Source: Podaxis mareebaensis
Lineage: Eukaryota > Basidiomycota > Agaricomycetes > Agaricales > Agaricaceae
Length of the DNA: 64,000 nucleotides
Assembly: GCA_018524725.1 (NCBI GenBank)
Contig: JAEUWP010000394.1
Span: 1-64,000 of the forward strand
Direction: 5' to 3'
Position 1 is the first letter of the stretch. Each line of letters starts with the position of its first letter. Of this stretch, positions 23,159 to 35,209 are shown piece after piece. The notes beneath the pieces are model-generated. The model saw only the letters and a program-made list of their open reading frames with translations. It was not told where the DNA came from and ran no database searches. Both the position numbers and the translations under genes were made by a program.

Positions 23159-23799
23159 GTAGCCGCGACGACGTGTTGATAAGCAGCACTGTGATTCCCG
23201 ACACTCCTCCTATTGCCCCATCTCAAACATGGGTGCCTAGTTCCAACAGTCCTGTCTGTGCGTATTGGGAATCTCGGGGAGGGAACTTAGGGTCCCAAAT
23301 CGGTGAAGTTTCGGACAACGGTGTCAGAGCCATTGCACCTCAAGTAATCAGTACCTGATCTTGAGAATTCGTGGATCGGTTTCGTAAAAGTCGGTCTCGT
23401 CTTTGTAGGTGGATTGGACACGCGAGCTGAATGGGAGGTCCAGAGCGGCGGTCGATGATTCTCACGATGAGTCAATGTTTCAAAAGTGGGTGCGATCACG
23501 CAACCCAAGTCCGTAGACGCGTGATTTGTGACCGCTACGCGATTTAGCGCCGTTATAGTCACCCTGGGAGTTGAGATTGGAATATTGAAAGATATGGAAG
23601 GGCATAATATACTAAGGATCATAATACAAGAGACACTATGCTGTAGGCGAGCAAAGAACATACAGAAATAAGAGTGGGCAGATATGCATAAATACCCAAA
23701 ACCAATAGCAGAACAGAAAGCAACTGAACGGTAGAAAAAGATACAAAAATGCTCAAGTGCGAAAGGTAAGGATGGTGTTGCCACCATGTTACTAGAAGT

Positions 23800-25972
23800 T
23801 TAATAACCAGGAGGTTTGATGCGGCCCTCTGCGAGTGCCTCCCAGCCACTGATCATCGTATAAGCAACGGTCATTATTAGGAAAGGCAGAGGCACGCACA
23901 TAGTCTGGAAAATGGGATGCTCCTTCATACCGCGAACGTCGAGGCGACCATAAGGGCATTCATCGAGTACCTAATGAGTGAATCAGTGGTTGAAGCAAGA
24001 GTGACAAGCCGGAAAACGAACCCTATCGAGGAAGTCGCGTTGGACTTCATCGAGGACACCCTCAGGATCGACAAGAACCTTGTCGCAGTTGTAGTCGCGC
24101 TTCTCCTGATCATATGCGAATGGAAGCTGTGATCGACGCTCGTCAGCGCCTCCGTAAATCGCTTGCAACGAACATCGGACGCATACCTTCCCAGCCAAGA
24201 ACGCATGTAAAATGCAACCAACGGAGAAATAATCAACTCCAAAACTATACTTTTGCTCTCTCCAAACTTCGGGGGCTGAGAATCCTGGTGTCCCGCATTG
24301 TTCAATGATGCTGAATGGGTTGCAAGGTCCGGGGAAGAGTAGTGGGAACGCGTCACCACCCTGGTCACGAAGGGCGGTGAATGTGGGGTAATCGGAAGCT
24401 GACACGGAATTGTGGTCGAAGGTTTTGGCGACACCGAAGTCGACGATCTTGATGTGGCCATTATGAAGCATAACGTTCTGGAATTTGATGTCGCAATGTA
24501 TGATACCACGAGAGTGGAGGTCATGGAGAGCGAGGATCTGACAAGAAATGTCGGACTATCAGCTTCGACGTAAACACGAAACCAACAGAGGCGTTCACCA
24601 ATTCAGCTGTATAGAAAATGGCCAGTTGGGGATTGACAGCGCCATCATTATTCAACCAGAGATCGGCCAACGTGCCTTCGGCATAGTACCTCTGCGTTGG
24701 TTATTAGCTCAAGAGTGTACTCGCAGAGCGAACAACAGTCACCATTGCAATGAGTACTTCCTCCTGTGCATACCTCCAGCCCTCCAACTCAGGAGCCCAC
24801 CGAGACTGCTTTGCAACGATCATCGCGTTTATTTCACCCGTGATAGAATTTTCGTAACCAGACAGTCGTTTAATGATCTTGACAGCAAACTTCTTCCCTC
24901 TCCGGTCGGTGGCTTTATAGACTGCGCCATAAGAACCTTCACCAATGGGCCGATAATCGTCGAGTATGAGACCGTTCAAGAATCCTTCGTTGCAATCAAA
25001 GGAGGCGAGCGGGTTGGCTGGAGGTTGATGGGACTCAGACTTGTCACCCACGAGCGTGAGTTCCTTGCATGAGTTTTCGGAGGTTGGAGGTGTAACCTGC
25101 GTCAAGGGAAAGGCAAACGAGTCGCTGAATGGATCCGAGGAGGCAGAGCGAGGCAGGACAACGATAGTTTCAATTGTCGACGCATTTAGCAGTAAGGTCA
25201 GCGGAGGTGTGTTAAGTTGGCGGCGGACTGGGGTGCGAGGAGTGCCAGAAATTGGGCTATATTTATGGGAGCTTTCAAGGGGAGGGAAAAGACCAAAGAT
25301 TCCGAGACCGTTGGGCTTGTCTCCTTTGCGTTCGGGCGTGGCTTCGAGAGGAGGGACAGGGTTGAGAACCACGAAATCGTTAATCTCTTCTTCCGGTTGG
25401 TCTTTAGCGACTACCTCAGATGGGAATGTGGGGGCATCTTCTTCCGGAGCTTCGAATATAGACTCTCTGGAAGTAGAACCAGAACTCGTCCTGGCCTGCG
25501 ACCGACCGTGTCCAATCTCTGCCAAGAGTCTTAGGACGTATCGAACCTGGGTGTCAGGGGACCGATCAAAATGGTCCTCAAGAATTTGCTGGAGGCAAGA
25601 TAAAAGCTCTGGGTGGAAGCGTAAGAGGATAAATTTGAGGAAATCATCGACCACGACAGAGACATAGGCCTTAAAGCTATCAAGGTGGGAGCGAAGAAAA
25701 TTGACAAGTGCTTGAGACAGGCTGACACGAATGCGAGTAGGCAGTGTTCTCAGTTGAGACAAGAGGGAGCGAGGTGATGAGCGAGCAAGAGGGGAAAGGA
25801 TTGAGTGCACGAAGGCGAGAAACATAGCCCAGAGAGTACGGAAGTTCAACGCAGAAAAGATGTTGCCAAGTGAGGTATCGGCGAGGTGAGAGCCCTTGGA
25901 AACCTGGATGGGATAAGTCGCAATAACACGGAGACAGGTAAGGAAAAAGATGATGATATCTGCGAAGGACAT
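23800..25972 (-). CDS. Membrane-anchored Ser/Thr protein kinase, copy 1
   Basis: Five exons on the minus strand. Exon 1 runs from ATG 25972 to about 24752. Introns then separate AMV/RYYAEGTLADLWLN, TAEL/ILALHDLHSRGIIH, LAGK/LPFAYDQ and DFLDR/VLDECPYGRLDVRGM; the last exon ends at 23800. The N-terminus is hydrophobic (SFADIIIFFLTCLRVIATYP and a second segment LWAMFLAFVHSILSPL), suggesting membrane association. The kinase domain follows a FDCNEGFLNGL lead-in: glycine loop IGEGSYGAVY, VAIK-type Lys in FAVKIIKR, catalytic loop HCDIKFQN (Cys where Arg is usual), DFG, and APEVW. Between DFG and APE lies an unusually long insert (TFDHNSVSASDYPTFTALRD and on). The tail MKEHPIFQTMC resembles AGC kinases. 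The first in-frame ATG, 25972, was chosen. It sits inside the UbiC-like array. Confidence 0.8.
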
Positions 25973-26705
25973 TGTACCAAGATACAAAGGACGGGAACGA
26001 GAGATGTGGAAGAAACCGGGGTAATTGGAGAACTACCATCCGCTCTCCTCAGCCTCTCATATGCTCGCGAGAGTGAACTGTTAGCCACCTGGTACGATCA
26101 TAATGACACGGACTTGGGCAGATCTAAAGCCATGACGGTGCGTTTTGGTGTGTTCCGTGTTGAAGAGTCGTCAACCCATTGGGCTTGATAAGACCAGTCT
26201 CGCGCAAGCTACAACTTGTAGCGAATGTCCCTTTGGAAAGCCGCCTGAGTAGAGTTCAGAGGTTGGTGTCCTGATGTAGAGCGTATCCTTGATGCTAGTT
26301 GGCCATCCGGCGATTTCAGGATCTCCATATATCGGGGAGTGGGATCAGTTGAGTCAGTGGAAGCTTGAGAGAAATAGGAGACCCAACACTGACAATGGTG
26401 GTAAAAGTGCGCACCGCGGAACGCGAACGGTCCGATCCGAAGTGTCATCCGACCCTGACTCCAGCTCAGAACGTCCCGAGAGCAACCGGACCCGTCCTTA
26501 GTCCATTTACTACTACTTGATCCGCCGCGATGTTCTTGTGCTGACGGATGTAAATATAGGCTTCCTTTAAACGCAATAATGAGAGATGATGAGATGGCCA
26601 CATGTATTATAGGGTACATTGCAATAATTAATCACAAGTTAATGACGTACGTCTAAATATCGTCTAGATATAGTCTAAATGTCATCAGTAATATCTCCCA
26701 AGCTC
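25973..26705. other. Intergenic region upstream of kinase 1
   Basis: No gene recognised. The minus frame at 26209-26619 and other frames look random. Confidence 0.5.
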
Positions 26706-27507
26706 TTACGCAGCCAGCGGCACCCGCTTGGGATACTGGTCCAATCTCTCGTAGAGATGGACAGGCGCGTTGCTCATCCCATCAAGCCATGCAACACCGC
26801 CCACAAACATATCCCGATCAGGGAACACCTCGACAATCTCGCATTCGAAGTCAGGCACAATGAGCTTATATTTCCTCCACAGCTCTTGCGATTCCGAGTC
26901 CGGATTCGATGCTGGACACCAGCTTGGGACATCGGGATCTTCACACGGATATGGACCAACGCCAACATTCTGGAGCTCGAACCTCGGGAGCTTTTCAATG
27001 CGACGGAACATCTGGCCGATGGCGTAGTTCTCGACAAGGAAGAAATGAGCCACAGAGGGATCAGTGATGCGGACGGTCGATGTTGCTGTGCAGACGATCT
27101 GCCCAGAGCAAACAAGATGCACTTGACGGGTCTGGATGATGGGTGTTTCATGGGAGGCCTGAGCGACGGCGGTGGGGGGCGGGGGGAGAGGAAGAAACTC
27201 CTTGGGGGCTCCTGGTGTTGGATGCCAGTACGTGTGGGTATAAACGACTGTGATGGAGATTGGACGTGCGAAGTAGGCACTGAAAGGATCGATATCAGCC
27301 AGCTTGGCACTGTCCAATTCCAGCGGCCACTCACCTGAGGACCCTCTGAAGTTCGCCTTGTGCAGTGAGAGCAATACGCTCGGTACCGGTTATAGCAGAT
27401 GGCCAGTTGAACTGTTACAGAGTCAAAGTCTATTTGTGTGGATATGTTGAAGTTCAACTTACAGCAACATTGGTGGTCTTGTTGGTGAAAGTGTATGTTG
27501 GAGCCAT
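26706..27507 (-). CDS. UbiC (chorismate lyase)-like protein, copy D
   Basis: Exons 27507-27463, 27411-27335, 27279-26706 (45+77+574 nt, 231 residues). It keeps RQVHLVCSGQIVCTATSTV, YAIGQMFRRIEKLPRFEL and CEIVEVFPDRDMFVGGVAWL. The C-terminus reads RVPLAA. Both introns are GT-AG (GTAAGT and GTGAGT donors). Exon 1 has TTNVA in place of TTSVS. Closest by eye to A and C. Intact. Confidence 0.75.
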
Positions 27508-27622
27508 CGAGTATTAGAGGATGCTGCGGAGTTGAGAGATTCAAGCGACCTCGAGAAAGAGTAGTGAAGTGAATACGAAAACCAAGCTAGCTGTGATGAG
27601 AAACGGATGAAGAAAACCCAAC

Positions 27623-27631
27623 CATATATAC
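27623..27631 (-). promoter_or_regulatory. TATA box, UbiC-like copy D
   Basis: CATATATAC on the plus strand, about 117 bp before the ATG. Confidence 0.6.
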
Positions 27632-28090
27632 TAATACCTCCCCCTACCCACCTAAACGCAGAAAGTTCCAACTCACCATTGCATCCACCAAGGTTGAGAA
27701 CCCACGACCATTATTCCCAACTCCTAACCGAGGAAGACCGACCGATGTTGTTGCAAGTGCGATCAACATCGCACAACGGCACCAAGCTGGGACCCAATCC
27801 CGTATTAATTTCACCCACCATCTCCTCCGAATTTCACAACATATTCACCTTCCTTCAGTAGAAACATGAGTGATCGCAGTTGTTGATTCACGGCCTTCTT
27901 GATTGGAGATAACCGAAAGAGAATCATCGCACAAGGGGACATAGGGGATGCTTTCGGCAAGGATACGACCATGCACCTCTGGAACTTCGCAACTCCCTCA
28001 CGATGTTAAACATCGATGTGAGGTATCTCCAACAAAGTTTTGTCTTGGTTGAATTAAAACCTGTCGGAATAGAACAGAAGTTGTAACATC

Positions 28091-28126
28091 AGCATGACGA
28101 AGCGACCTTAAGCGACACCAATGACG
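28091..28126 (-). promoter_or_regulatory. Conserved distal upstream patch, copy D
   Basis: Plus-strand text AGCATGACGAAGCGACCTTA followed by AGCGACACCAATGACG, 584-619 bp before the ATG. A weaker match to the patch of the other copies. Confidence 0.35.
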
Positions 28127-29533
28127 CAAAAAATAGATTCACCGGCATTCCCGGAAAGACCTGTCATCGTCAAATCGCCAATCACAACCAAATTTACCTC
28201 TTGGATTTATCCTTCCCGTTGTACCATCGGGAAAGTTGATAACAAATATAGACTTGAACGAGATCCTCTGAAAGGAGGGATCATGGAAGTCTTCGGTCGC
28301 CGTAGTGGCGGTGCGCACTCTTCAACGGTCCTTTGTGGGGTTGGGTTCGCGAGCTGGTGACTGCAAGTGACTACTTTCCACAGACTCCGTCATGGGTGGC
28401 TTTGGACTGGATACATATCGGAAGGGGGTTGTCGCCACTAAAAGTGGGTGCTGGAGACGCGTGACCGTGTGTAATCATATCTGATGCTGTGACAGTTACG
28501 TGTTTAACTCTCGAAAGTGTAACGCCCGAATAACCTCCATCTTAATCATACAAGCATTCCGGCTTTTCTAACTTATCTACAGAATATGAACTCAGAAAAC
28601 AGTCTCCCTAGAACACACTTCAAAGGGCTGAGCTTGCTCGCCTTGACCACTAAATACCATGCAAATACTTATGACGCCAACCGACCCGAATTTGACGTCG
28701 GGTAGCATGTTACTATGACTCGCATGTCTAATCAGGGTAATTCCTTGCTTGCGTGCATGTGGCGGACAAATAACCTTAAAGCGCAAACCGTCACTTTACA
28801 CGATCATGGGGATGCTTTTCCATCATCATCCCCTTGAACAATCGTAGTGACTCATAATCCAGAAACGCGAGCTTGCACCTCGGAACCCAGTGTATGATCA
28901 ACAAGGTATAAAAACCTCCAAAGCTTACACTTCTTGCAATGAACCTGATTACCCTCGTAAAAGGAAACCGGCCGGAGCGGGTATCTCCAGACTCTCAGCC
29001 TGGAAGTCTGCTGTTCTGCACGAGTTACCCCACACTTTATCCTGATGTAGCCGGTATTGTTGTCGCGTGTGTATCCATCGTCTGGTATCCTCTGTCCCTA
29101 CTGTATGTGGAATCCTCTTGAACACGGCCTTGATATGTAGGAGCCGCTGAAGACGGAGTCCAACATTCAGTACTCAAACATCGCTAATCTATTAAGATAG
29201 GTAAGAGCGTAATGATCGTAAAGTCCGATGCACAGAGTGCAACAGTCGCAGGATCAGATGACTGGACGTACCTGTGGATCTATCGAGAATCACTGCCAAC
29301 CCTCCCTGATCAAATCACCTTTCCCCAGGTCCATGCCGCATCCACCAGGCCTCCATAGAACAATAGATAAGATCAAGCACATAATGGGTAACACCGCTTA
29401 GACACCTTCAGTTGTTATCGGTCTGATCGTCGGTGATTACAGACTTATTGACCATTATGTATACATCGCCCTCGTGTTGATGCCTCCCAGGAGCCATGCA
29501 TACTGTAGCAGCATTCGTAGGATTCGTATCAAC

Positions 29534-32300
29534 ATGACAGACAGCGGCATGAAGGCCGTCGCAATCATGAAATGGCTTCAACGCCTGCTCTACAAGGCTT
29601 CAGATTTCTTAGATTCATGTGCGCTTGACATGGGTGAAGCTGTCACTCCATACTCGTCACGGAAAAATGGACCCCCTTGCCCGTACCTAGGTAGCCACAC
29701 TCTCTGTGCTGTCCTAACGTCCTGAGGTCTGACTAACAGTAGTTCATGACGCACCGGGGGTTGCAAGTCTTCCGCTTTTGCCAAGCGAGGAGGGCTCGGA
29801 TCTCCGTGTAATGCACTCACAAGATCGCTTGGAGGAAACTTCCGACACATCTAAGCCACATCGTTTGTTGACTAGTGGCGGTCAAGGTACGAATTTTTTC
29901 GGGTTCTATGGGAATGTTTTAATCAAGAATGTATTCCATCAGGCGATTCCTCGACGAAAACACAGGATATCAAATCCTTCAATAATGCTGGTACTATTCC
30001 TCAACATCAGTTCGACGAAGGGTTGTGGAACATGCCCGCCCATGGTTCTGTCGCCGGGCGGAATGGTGAGCAGCTCATGTGTCTCATGTGTGCCGCGAGT
30101 GTCATTGACGGAGGGAGCAATCCAAGGGCTGAAGGATATGCTTGAGCATGTAATCCTTGGCGCACGTCACGACTCTTCCGATCGTGACCCGCCTCCCAGG
30201 TGCCACCCTGGCACACGAACTCGCATTCTTCAAGACTTTGACGATCGTATTCGCGACAAAACGACTCGTGTTATCTGGTTTCACGGACCTGCAGGTTCGG
30301 GAAAATCTGCAATTATGCAAAGCCTAGCGGAAATCCAGTCGCCTAATGTGGTTTCTACTGCTCTGTTCCTATCTGGGAAAGACAATCCAAAGAAGATTTT
30401 AACCTCTCTTGCCTATGGCTTCGCCATTGCCGACCCGAAATACCGTAACATCATCGAAGATGAGATGGCGTACGATCCCGCTGTTTTATCGAAATCTATC
30501 GACGAACAATTCAAACGGCTCTTCATCAGGCCTTTCTCCAATGGCAGTATTACTGCCTCCAGACGCTGGGTGATCATCATAGATGACCTGGACAAGTGCG
30601 GGAGCGAGGCAGATCGATGCAGACTTGTCGATTTGATTCGCGATTCCGTTCTCTTTCACCCTCAATCCGCCCCTTTGCTATGGATCATCTCCAGTCGGCT
30701 GGAAACACACCTTAAAACATCCTTCTTAACGGTCAAAGAGTCCGTCGTAGGCCTCTGGGAACGAGAAATACTCCTTGACTCTCAAGATGCTTTGGAAGAC
30801 GTCGAGCTATATCTTCGTGCAGAATTTGCAAAGATCCGAAAAGCTTACCCCGACCTAATACCACCATCTTCTCATTGGCTCTCCGATAGTGACTTCACGA
30901 AACTTGTAAACGCATCTTCCGGGTTCTTCTCCTTTGCCTCCGCGCTGATAGAATACATTACTGGGACAAATCCGGTTTCTCGCCTGAGAGACTTCCTCGA
31001 GTTTTTCGACGGATCGCAAACATGGCCTCGCAAGCTTCCCCATTCCCAGACAAAGCCTACGCATTTCCAACCGCTCGACTTAATGTATACTCAAATCATG
31101 TCGAACGTACCCAAAGATGCACTCGTCGACGCAACCTCAATAATGGGATACTATATACTTCAGCAAATACCTCCCATGGATAATCTCAACAAGGGGGGGC
31201 TGGACTTCCTGACAGTAACTAATATTCTGGGTTTGGAACAACACAGGGCGTACGTGGCTATGCGGCACCTCTCCTCAGTCTTGGCTTATCCATCACCGGA
31301 GCAAGCAATAGGACATGGAATACGGTTTTTACACCCTTCTTTCCCTGAGTTTCTATGCGATTCTTTTCGTTCAGGCTCTTATCATATTCACTTGGGCCGG
31401 AAGCTACAGCATATTTGGCGATGTTATGCCAAGATTTTGAAGCAGACCAGCGAATCACATAGTAAGTCGTGCCCTCTTCACATGGCACCCATACTGATGA
31501 ATATGAATCAGCGCATAGGGATATCGACATCTTTTGGTTACCTCCTGGTGGATCTTGTTCCCGCCACGAGCTCCAAGAGTTATTGCTTCAGATTGCACAA
31601 CATGACTGGGTGGAGATACTCATGAAGTGTCACGACCGCTGTCGGGCCGGGTCTTGTCCCAGGGCGTCGCGAATTAGGCTCGAATGCGAATACAACAGCC
31701 CAATGAAGAATGTTTTCAGAGTGCTTGGGTCGACTGTATTTGACTGCGTTGAACCCGTGATCCAACAGTTCCTTGATTGGGTCGAAAATCATGTATGCAG
31801 TCCCATTTTCTGACTTGCAGCTTGAGTTGACTCTTGATTATACAGGCTCCGTCCAGCCATGACCTTGTAACACTTGAAGCGACGTCCCTGGGGAAAATCA
31901 GCGAAGCTAGGCTGAGAGTGTCGCCATCCTCTAGACTATCTTGCCGTCGCGTGGCTACAGACATGTCTGGTATCTCGGAGGTTAGCAGTGTCGATTTGAC
32001 ATCAATAGAAGTAGGTTCAAGAAGCTTGTGGAGTGTCCCATTCATACCAACGCCCATTGTGTCTCCTAGGACTTAGTGCCTCCGAAGTTGGGGAAAGCCG
32101 ATGCCGTCGATATTGACGTCAAGAAGACATCACCCACACCTAGCGGGATGGTCAAGGTGAAAGAAGCCAAAGCTGCGATCCCTGTGACAATTATGGCCAT
32201 TCCGCAGTCCGAACATCGGGCGGTAGTCGGACCTATTAGCCAACAGGAACCCCCACGGAGCGTGTATTATATTTTCCCGTGGTCTCAATTCCGACGCTAA
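29534..32300 (+). CDS. NACHT-domain STAND NTPase, copy 2, with altered Walker B
   Basis: Seven exons join in one frame of 815 residues: 29534-29690, 29740-29886, 29943-30065, 30118-31461, 31512-31792, 31846-32010, 32070-32300. All introns are GT-AG and 49-59 nt. The N-terminus MKWLQRLLYKASDFLDS matches copy 1. NMPAHGSVAGRN and RDPPPRCHPGTR lead into the NTPase. Walker A is HGPAGSGKSAIMQ, canonical. Walker B reads VIIIDDLDKC, where copies 1 and 3 have LDGLDEC: the Gly is Asp and the acidic residue thought to support hydrolysis is Lys. The sensor text is LWIISSRLETH. The C-terminal tail (AAIPVTIMAIPQSEHRAVVG, then SVYYIFPW) matches copy 1. Likely an NLR-like switch, perhaps hydrolysis-impaired. 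It interrupts the UbiC-like array. Confidence 0.8.
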
Positions 32301-32517
32301 AAGATTAAACTTGGAAGACCGAGTGGAAAGCGAGTAGTATCGAGGAGCTTCTATTTCTCTCTTGTAACCCGTGACGGCGACCTTTGTCCTGTTGCTTACG
32401 TTGACGTAGTTCTTATACAAAGACTGGAATCTATCTACTCCAATTAAATACGGATGTACTGTTGGTCGAAATAGTTCTAAAGATCGCTGGTGTATTGGAT
32501 ATGGTCCATAGTGGCTC

Positions 32518-33325
32518 TTACGCCGTCAATTCAACGCGACCAGGGTACTGGTCCAATCTTTCATAGAGATGAACTGGCGGACTACTCATTCCATCCAGCC
32601 ACGCAGCACCACCAATAAACATGACCCTATCAGGGAAGACTTCGACGATCTCGCACTCGAAATTAGGGGCAATGAGTCTGTACTTCCTCCACAGTTCTTC
32701 TGATTCCGAATCCGGATTCGATGCCGGGCTCCAACTTGTAACGTCGGGATCATCACACGGATATGGACCGACGCCGACGTTCATAAGCTCGAAGGCGGGC
32801 AGCTTCTCGATGCGACGGAACATCTGACCGATGGCATAGTTCTCGACAAGGAAGAAGTGGGCTACAGTGGGATCGGTGATGCGAACGGTAGAGGTCGCTG
32901 TGCAGACTATCTTTCCAGAGCAGACAAGGTGTACCTGGCGCGTCTGGATGATGGGGGTCTCAGGAGATGCCTGAGAGATAGCGGCCTGAGGAGGTGGAAG
33001 AGGGAGGAACTCCTTTGGAGCTCCGGGTGCGGGCTGCCAATATGTATGGCAGTAGACGACAGTGATAGAGATAGGCCGGGCGAAATATGCACTAGAGTAA
33101 GAGATGCAATGAGACTCCATTTCACTGATGTACCGAATGTAATGGCTATTCACCTGAGCACTCGTTGAAGTTCACCCTGTGCAGACAGAGCAATACGCTC
33201 GATGCCAGTCACAGCGGTAGGCCAAGTGAACTATTTGAGAGTCAGAGCATTTACGACAGGTGATATACCTAAGAGCTTACAGAAACGCTGGTGGTTTTGT
33301 TGGTAAAGGTATACGTGGGGGCCAT
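32518..33325 (-). CDS. UbiC (chorismate lyase)-like protein, copy E
   Basis: Exons 33325-33281, 33230-33154, 33091-32518 (45+77+574 nt, 231 residues). The most divergent copy: YCHTYWQPAPGAP, QAAISQASPETP, GKIVCTATSTV, LPAFELMNVGVG, TSWSPASNP, RLIAPNFECEIVEVF, VMFIGGAAWL. The putative active-site Arg (RQVHL) and Glu (EVF) and the exon lengths are unchanged, which argues for purifying selection. Donors are GTAAGC and GTGAAT. It is separated from the rest of the array by NACHT copy 2, about 220 bp from that gene's stop (tail to tail). Confidence 0.75.
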
Positions 33326-33450
33326 TGGTATTACGGAGACGGATAGAGAAGCCGAGAACGAGTACAAAGGAAGAAATGAATATGAAATTCAAGCAACTGC
33401 GAGAGGCTTTGGGCTAGTGGTGCTGAAAGACTAGGCTCAGTGTTTTACCT

Positions 33451-33459
33451 CATATATAC
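33451..33459 (-). promoter_or_regulatory. TATA box, UbiC-like copy E
   Basis: CATATATAC on the plus strand, about 127 bp before the ATG. Confidence 0.6.
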
Positions 33460-33941
33460 AAATTTGCCCACTCCCAGTTCAACCGCAGAAAACATTTCAC
33501 TTACGGTTGGAACTCCAGAAGTCAGCAAATTCACAATCTCTGCCTTGCATCTCTATCACAACCAAGCCAAGGAACATATTACCGAATCGAAACCGACCAA
33601 CACCGATGCACGATGCACGATCACTATTGCACAAACATGCCGAGCTCTAACTTGCAGACTTGGCATTTTATTCTCAATCGCCACCACGGCCTCCGAATCC
33701 GTTGGGAAGCCCGACTTCCGTCTAAGGAAATTCAGATATAAAAATGACGTCAGGCGTGTCTAAAAATAACTCAAACAAGTTCTGCACCTTGGACAGGGGG
33801 TCCACAAGCAAGGGGAGTTCATGCTGAAGATATAGAATGATTCTCTCGCAATCCCAAGAAATATTTACGAGAACTCTATGATAACCATTGGATTTTCTGC
33901 ATCTCTACATTACATGTTGCTGTCTTGACTAATTCAGAGCC

Positions 33942-33972
33942 TTTCAGGATGGACAGCTTAAGCGACGTCAGG
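33942..33972 (-). promoter_or_regulatory. Conserved distal upstream patch, copy E
   Basis: Plus-strand text CAGGATGGACAGCTTAAGCG followed by ACGTCAGGC, 617-647 bp before the ATG. Weak match; shares TTAAGCGAC with copy D. Confidence 0.3.
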
Positions 33973-35209
33973 CAAGGAAGCGGCCTCATGACTCGCTTCA
34001 TTGTGCGAGCAGCCTGATATGCCCTGACCCACTAATAGAATGCCGTTCACTTGGCCTCTGTAGTCTGATTACCCTTTGATCATTTATTGGATGAAGTTCG
34101 AATGCTGGACTCAACGTGTGACTATCGCAAGTCATTGATAGTGGATGAGCGTCTGAGATCCACGAACTGCCCATCGCTCGTAGATAAGATGCTGTCTCGG
34201 TGGAGGACTATTTGCCAGGAGTTGCGGCTCACATGTTACTACGCCGCTACGCCCTCTTAGGCTACGAAAATTTCTGTGGGTATCTCTTGGACGATCTTTC
34301 TTGGCGGTCGTCCATGTGTCTGGTGCTGTGGTTCATAGACTGCGCCTATTGAGGATTCGGTGTTCATGTGCTCTTCGGAGTAGCTCTGGAAAAGAACATG
34401 TATAATACTCAAGATCCGTTAGAAGGCATGGCACGATAGGCTGACAATCAGCCGCTCCAAAACTATCGGAGAGTGATGGAATCAACGCGCAAACGTCGCT
34501 TTACAGATCTATTCGGAACCTTAAGTGTCAGGTGAGCTTCGAATCTGTTATATGTAGACGTCATGTTAGAAAGGAGCAACATTAGCATGCCTTTTAATGG
34601 AGAGAAGTGATAGGGCGAAGCAGCCAAGCCGACACAAATTTTTTTGACAGTTACTAACCTGTAACTTGAAGAGGGGTTGAATATTCCCGGATATGGGTCC
34701 GCGTGCATACCCACTCTTTTGCTCACGCAACGAAAGCTGAAGGATCAAAGTGAGACGCAGAATGACACTAGCCTGAGACTCTAGAGAAGAACGGATAATA
34801 ATCTGGTCAGCAAATCAGGTCTTCATCCCACGCATGTACTTGTGTCACTCTTTTTCCAGAACGCCTTAAGGAGTTGCCGTGCGGGGCGGGCTGCCGAATA
34901 GAGTGGTACAGGATCAATCAAAACTCGCTAGCGACATTGCCACTGTGTTACCGATGTTAGTAGATACGCACAATCAGGGAATCTGGGCTTTGGTTTTAAT
35001 CTTCCGGGACATATGTGTCAAGTCAAGAGATCAGGTCTATGTATATATCTTGTCAAGTGCTGTAAGCGTGCTCTGAAGCTTCAATTGCTTCCGTTGAGCC
35101 CTTTCAATACCACCGGTTCCTGTGTCGGGAAAGGCATTAATAGTGTGTGCTCTACGAGCATGATACAGATGCATCACGTATACATTAGACGATCACTAAA
35201 CGCCAGGCC

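Larger units (their letters stand above)
22512..23799. other. Intergenic spacer between copy C and kinase 1
   Basis: Holds the copy C promoter. A patch near 23485-23540 (AAAAGTGGGTG ... AGACGCGTGA) recurs near 28440-28465 upstream of copy D, showing that spacers were duplicated with the genes. No gene recognised. Confidence 0.45.
27508..29533. other. Intergenic region between copy D and NACHT copy 2
   Basis: About 2 kb shared by two divergent genes. Apart from the copy D promoter elements I see no gene. The 60-residue frame at 28939-29121 is not recognised. Confidence 0.45.
33326..35209. other. Intergenic region between copy E and the rhomboid gene
   Basis: Holds the promoter of copy E. I see no gene; short frames at 34463-34748 and 34879-35282 are not recognised. 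Confidence 0.45.

Noticed and set aside
23925..24524. 199-residue minus frame in the kinase 1 region
   Set aside because: It runs through the kinase exons in the wrong frame; the kinase frame carries DFG and APE.
25041..25667. 208-residue plus-strand frame
   Set aside because: Antisense shadow of kinase 1 exon 1.
29778..30117. Reading NACHT copy 2 straight through 29887-30117 as one exon
   Set aside because: Two GT-AG introns in this stretch give a frame (NMPAHGSVAGRN) that matches the family better than the straight reading.
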